NCBI GenBank assembly: GCA_022239325.1
Contig: JAKOGP010000001.1
Coordinates: 186,001-250,000, forward strand
DNA length: 64,000 nt
DNA from: Flavobacteriaceae bacterium LSUCC0859
GTDB lineage: Bacteria; Bacteroidota; Bacteroidia; Flavobacteriales; Flavobacteriaceae
Direction of reading: 5' to 3'
The notes beneath the pieces were generated by a model. It saw only the letters and a program-made list of their open reading frames with translations. It did not search any database and was not told where the DNA came from. Positions 62,891-64,000 of this stretch are shown piece by piece; the first letter of the stretch is position 1; each line of letters begins with the position of its first letter. The position numbers and the translations under genes are program-made.

Positions 62891-62965
62891 ATGGACACTA
62901 TTCTAAAAAATCAAATAGATGTCAAAGATCTGTTTGAGGCTAAACAAGGGGTAAAAGTTCAATAA
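62816..62965 (+). repeat. In-frame tandem duplication of lysA 3' end, 75-base unit
   Basis: Unit 1 (62816-62890) is the last 25 codons of lysA, from Met-Asp to TAA. Unit 2 (62891-62965) also starts ATG GAC and ends CAA TAA, with a 40-base stretch identical in both (AATCAAATAGATGTC onward). It could encode a 24-residue peptide, but nothing shows it is translated. Confidence 0.85.
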
Positions 62966-62996
62966 TTAGTCTTATTTTTATAAAAACTTTATACCT

Positions 62997-63503
62997 ATGA
63001 GCATAAAGGATTTCTTTGTTTGTTTGTTTGTTATGTCTGTCTCAAGCCTTTGGGCGCAGGACATAACATGGATTTCCTTTGAAGAGGCTGTGGCTTTACA
63101 GTCTTCAGACGCCACTCCAAAAAAAATGTTCATAGATGTGTACACTGACTGGTGTGGTTGGTGTAAAAAAATGGACAAAGAAACCTTTCAAAATCCTGAG
63201 GTAGCTGCCTATATGACGGCACACTTTTATATGGTTAAACTGGACGGGGAAGGAAAAGATCCTATTCAATACAAGGGAACTACTTTCTCCTTTGTTCCCT
63301 CTGGAAGAAATGGCTATCACGAGCTTGCTGCCAGTCTCATGCAGGGACAACTGAGCTATCCAACAGTGGTGTTTTTAGACGAACAAATGAACCTTTTATC
63401 TCCTGTACCAGGCTACCAAACTGTAAAACCCTTTTTAAAAATAGCCCGTTTTTTTGGAGATGATATTTTTAAGACCACCTCTTGGGAAGACTATTCTAAA
63501 TAA
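62997..63503 (+). CDS. Exported thioredoxin-fold protein
   Basis: 168 residues; signal peptide to about residue 21 (VSSLWAQ). The DUF255/thioredoxin-like fold has the redox motif DWCGWCKKMD (about 51-60), hydrophobic KMFIDVYT before it and SYPTVVFLDE with the cis-Pro (about 119). Likely a periplasmic thiol reductase or thiol-disulfide exchanger. Own unit after lysA; ends at a strong terminator (63527-63560). Confidence 0.85.
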   Translation: MSIKDFFVCLFVMSVSSLWAQDITWISFEEAVALQSSDATPKKMFIDVYTDWCGWCKKMDKETFQNPEVAAYMTAHFYMVKLDGEGKDPIQYKGTTFSFVPSGRNGYHELAASLMQGQLSYPTVVFLDEQMNLLSPVPGYQTVKPFLKIARFFGDDIFKTTSWEDYSK

Positions 63504-63526
63504 AAATTAATTCATATAAATTCCTC

Positions 63527-63560
63527 AAAAAAAAAGACGCCTCAAAGGCGTCTTTTTTTT
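63527..63560. terminator. Bidirectional terminator between thioredoxin-fold gene and guaB
   Basis: A9, stem GACGCC / GGCGTC, loop TCAAA, T8. Serves both convergent genes. Confidence 0.85.
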
Positions 63561-63579
63561 ATGTGATAAAACTAAAAAA

Positions 63580-64000
<421 letters not shown>

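Overview
The window looks like a core, housekeeping stretch of chromosome from a member of the Flavobacteriaceae (Bacteroidota). The evidence is sequence-level: moderately AT-rich DNA, Bacteroidota-type promoters (TAnnTTTG -7 boxes rather than TATAAT), little sign of Shine-Dalgarno sites, BshC, DUF5606, a split sucC without sucD beside it, a long SecA with Bacteroidota-type insertions and no C-terminal zinc motif, and secreted proteins with short signal peptides ending in AQA/SAQ. I see no rRNA, tRNA, CRISPR array, transposase or integrase. 55 complete protein-coding genes and two genes cut by the window edges (a LysM protein at the left, guaB at the right) account for nearly all of the sequence.

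Layout. 1-6.3 kb: guaA and a LysM/periplasmic-binding protein, a PNPOx-like flavoprotein, a PLP decarboxylase and bshC. 6.4-12.3 kb: a run of exported hydrolases (M14 carboxypeptidase, EEP-fold hydrolase, a CarboxypepD_reg-like protein, a probably Tat-exported S66 LD-carboxypeptidase). 12.4-18.6 kb: recQ diverging from an envelope operon kdsD-tatC-CMD-lptB, then pssA. 18.6-22.7 kb: a DUF4105 (Lnb-like) membrane protein, an ABC-F ATPase, an internally deleted methyltransferase and a cobalamin adenosyltransferase. 22.8-28.3 kb: DUF2795, secA and an amidohydrolase. 28.4-31.4 kb: PLDc_N-like, msrA, galM, meaB. 31.4-35.7 kb: GT2, a YbhN-type membrane protein, GT39 and PAP2, which fit a polyprenyl-phosphate-sugar module. 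35.8-46.2 kb: MATE, mazG, GH20, a 1144-residue TolB/amidohydrolase, DUF5606, def, ruvX, dapD. 46.3-54.3 kb: two glycosyltransferases, Sua5, a CCA-adding-type enzyme, ctaA, NdpA and a cryptic kinase-like protein. 54.4-64 kb: ABC-2 transporter, uvrB, M20 peptidase, DUF1456, sucC, lysA, a thioredoxin-fold protein and guaB.

How they fit together: several genes serve the cell envelope (kdsD for Kdo, lptB for LPS export, pssA for phosphatidylserine, tatC and secA for export, the GT2/GT39/PAP2 set for lipid-linked sugars, and many periplasmic hydrolases). dapD and lysA act in the same DAP/lysine pathway; the PduO-type adenosyltransferase and MeaB both serve adenosylcobalamin-dependent methylmalonyl-CoA mutase; guaA and guaB, at opposite ends, make GMP.

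The least ordinary signals are at DNA level. (i) A short GC-rich dyad, GGCC-N3-7-GGCCGATG, recurs inside genes in different reading frames and between genes. (ii) Partial tandem duplications of gene 3' ends occur at several places, the cleanest behind lysA. (iii) Perfect -7 boxes end only 3 bases before the ATG of guaA and of uvrB, suggesting leaderless mRNAs. (iv) There are dyads upstream of lysA and secA. At protein level the notable cases are a methyltransferase missing its SAM-binding core, a RecQ without zinc cysteines, an M20 peptidase with a substituted metal ligand, and a protein of unknown function that carries kinase-like motifs. I did not find an obviously new multi-gene defence or secretion system.
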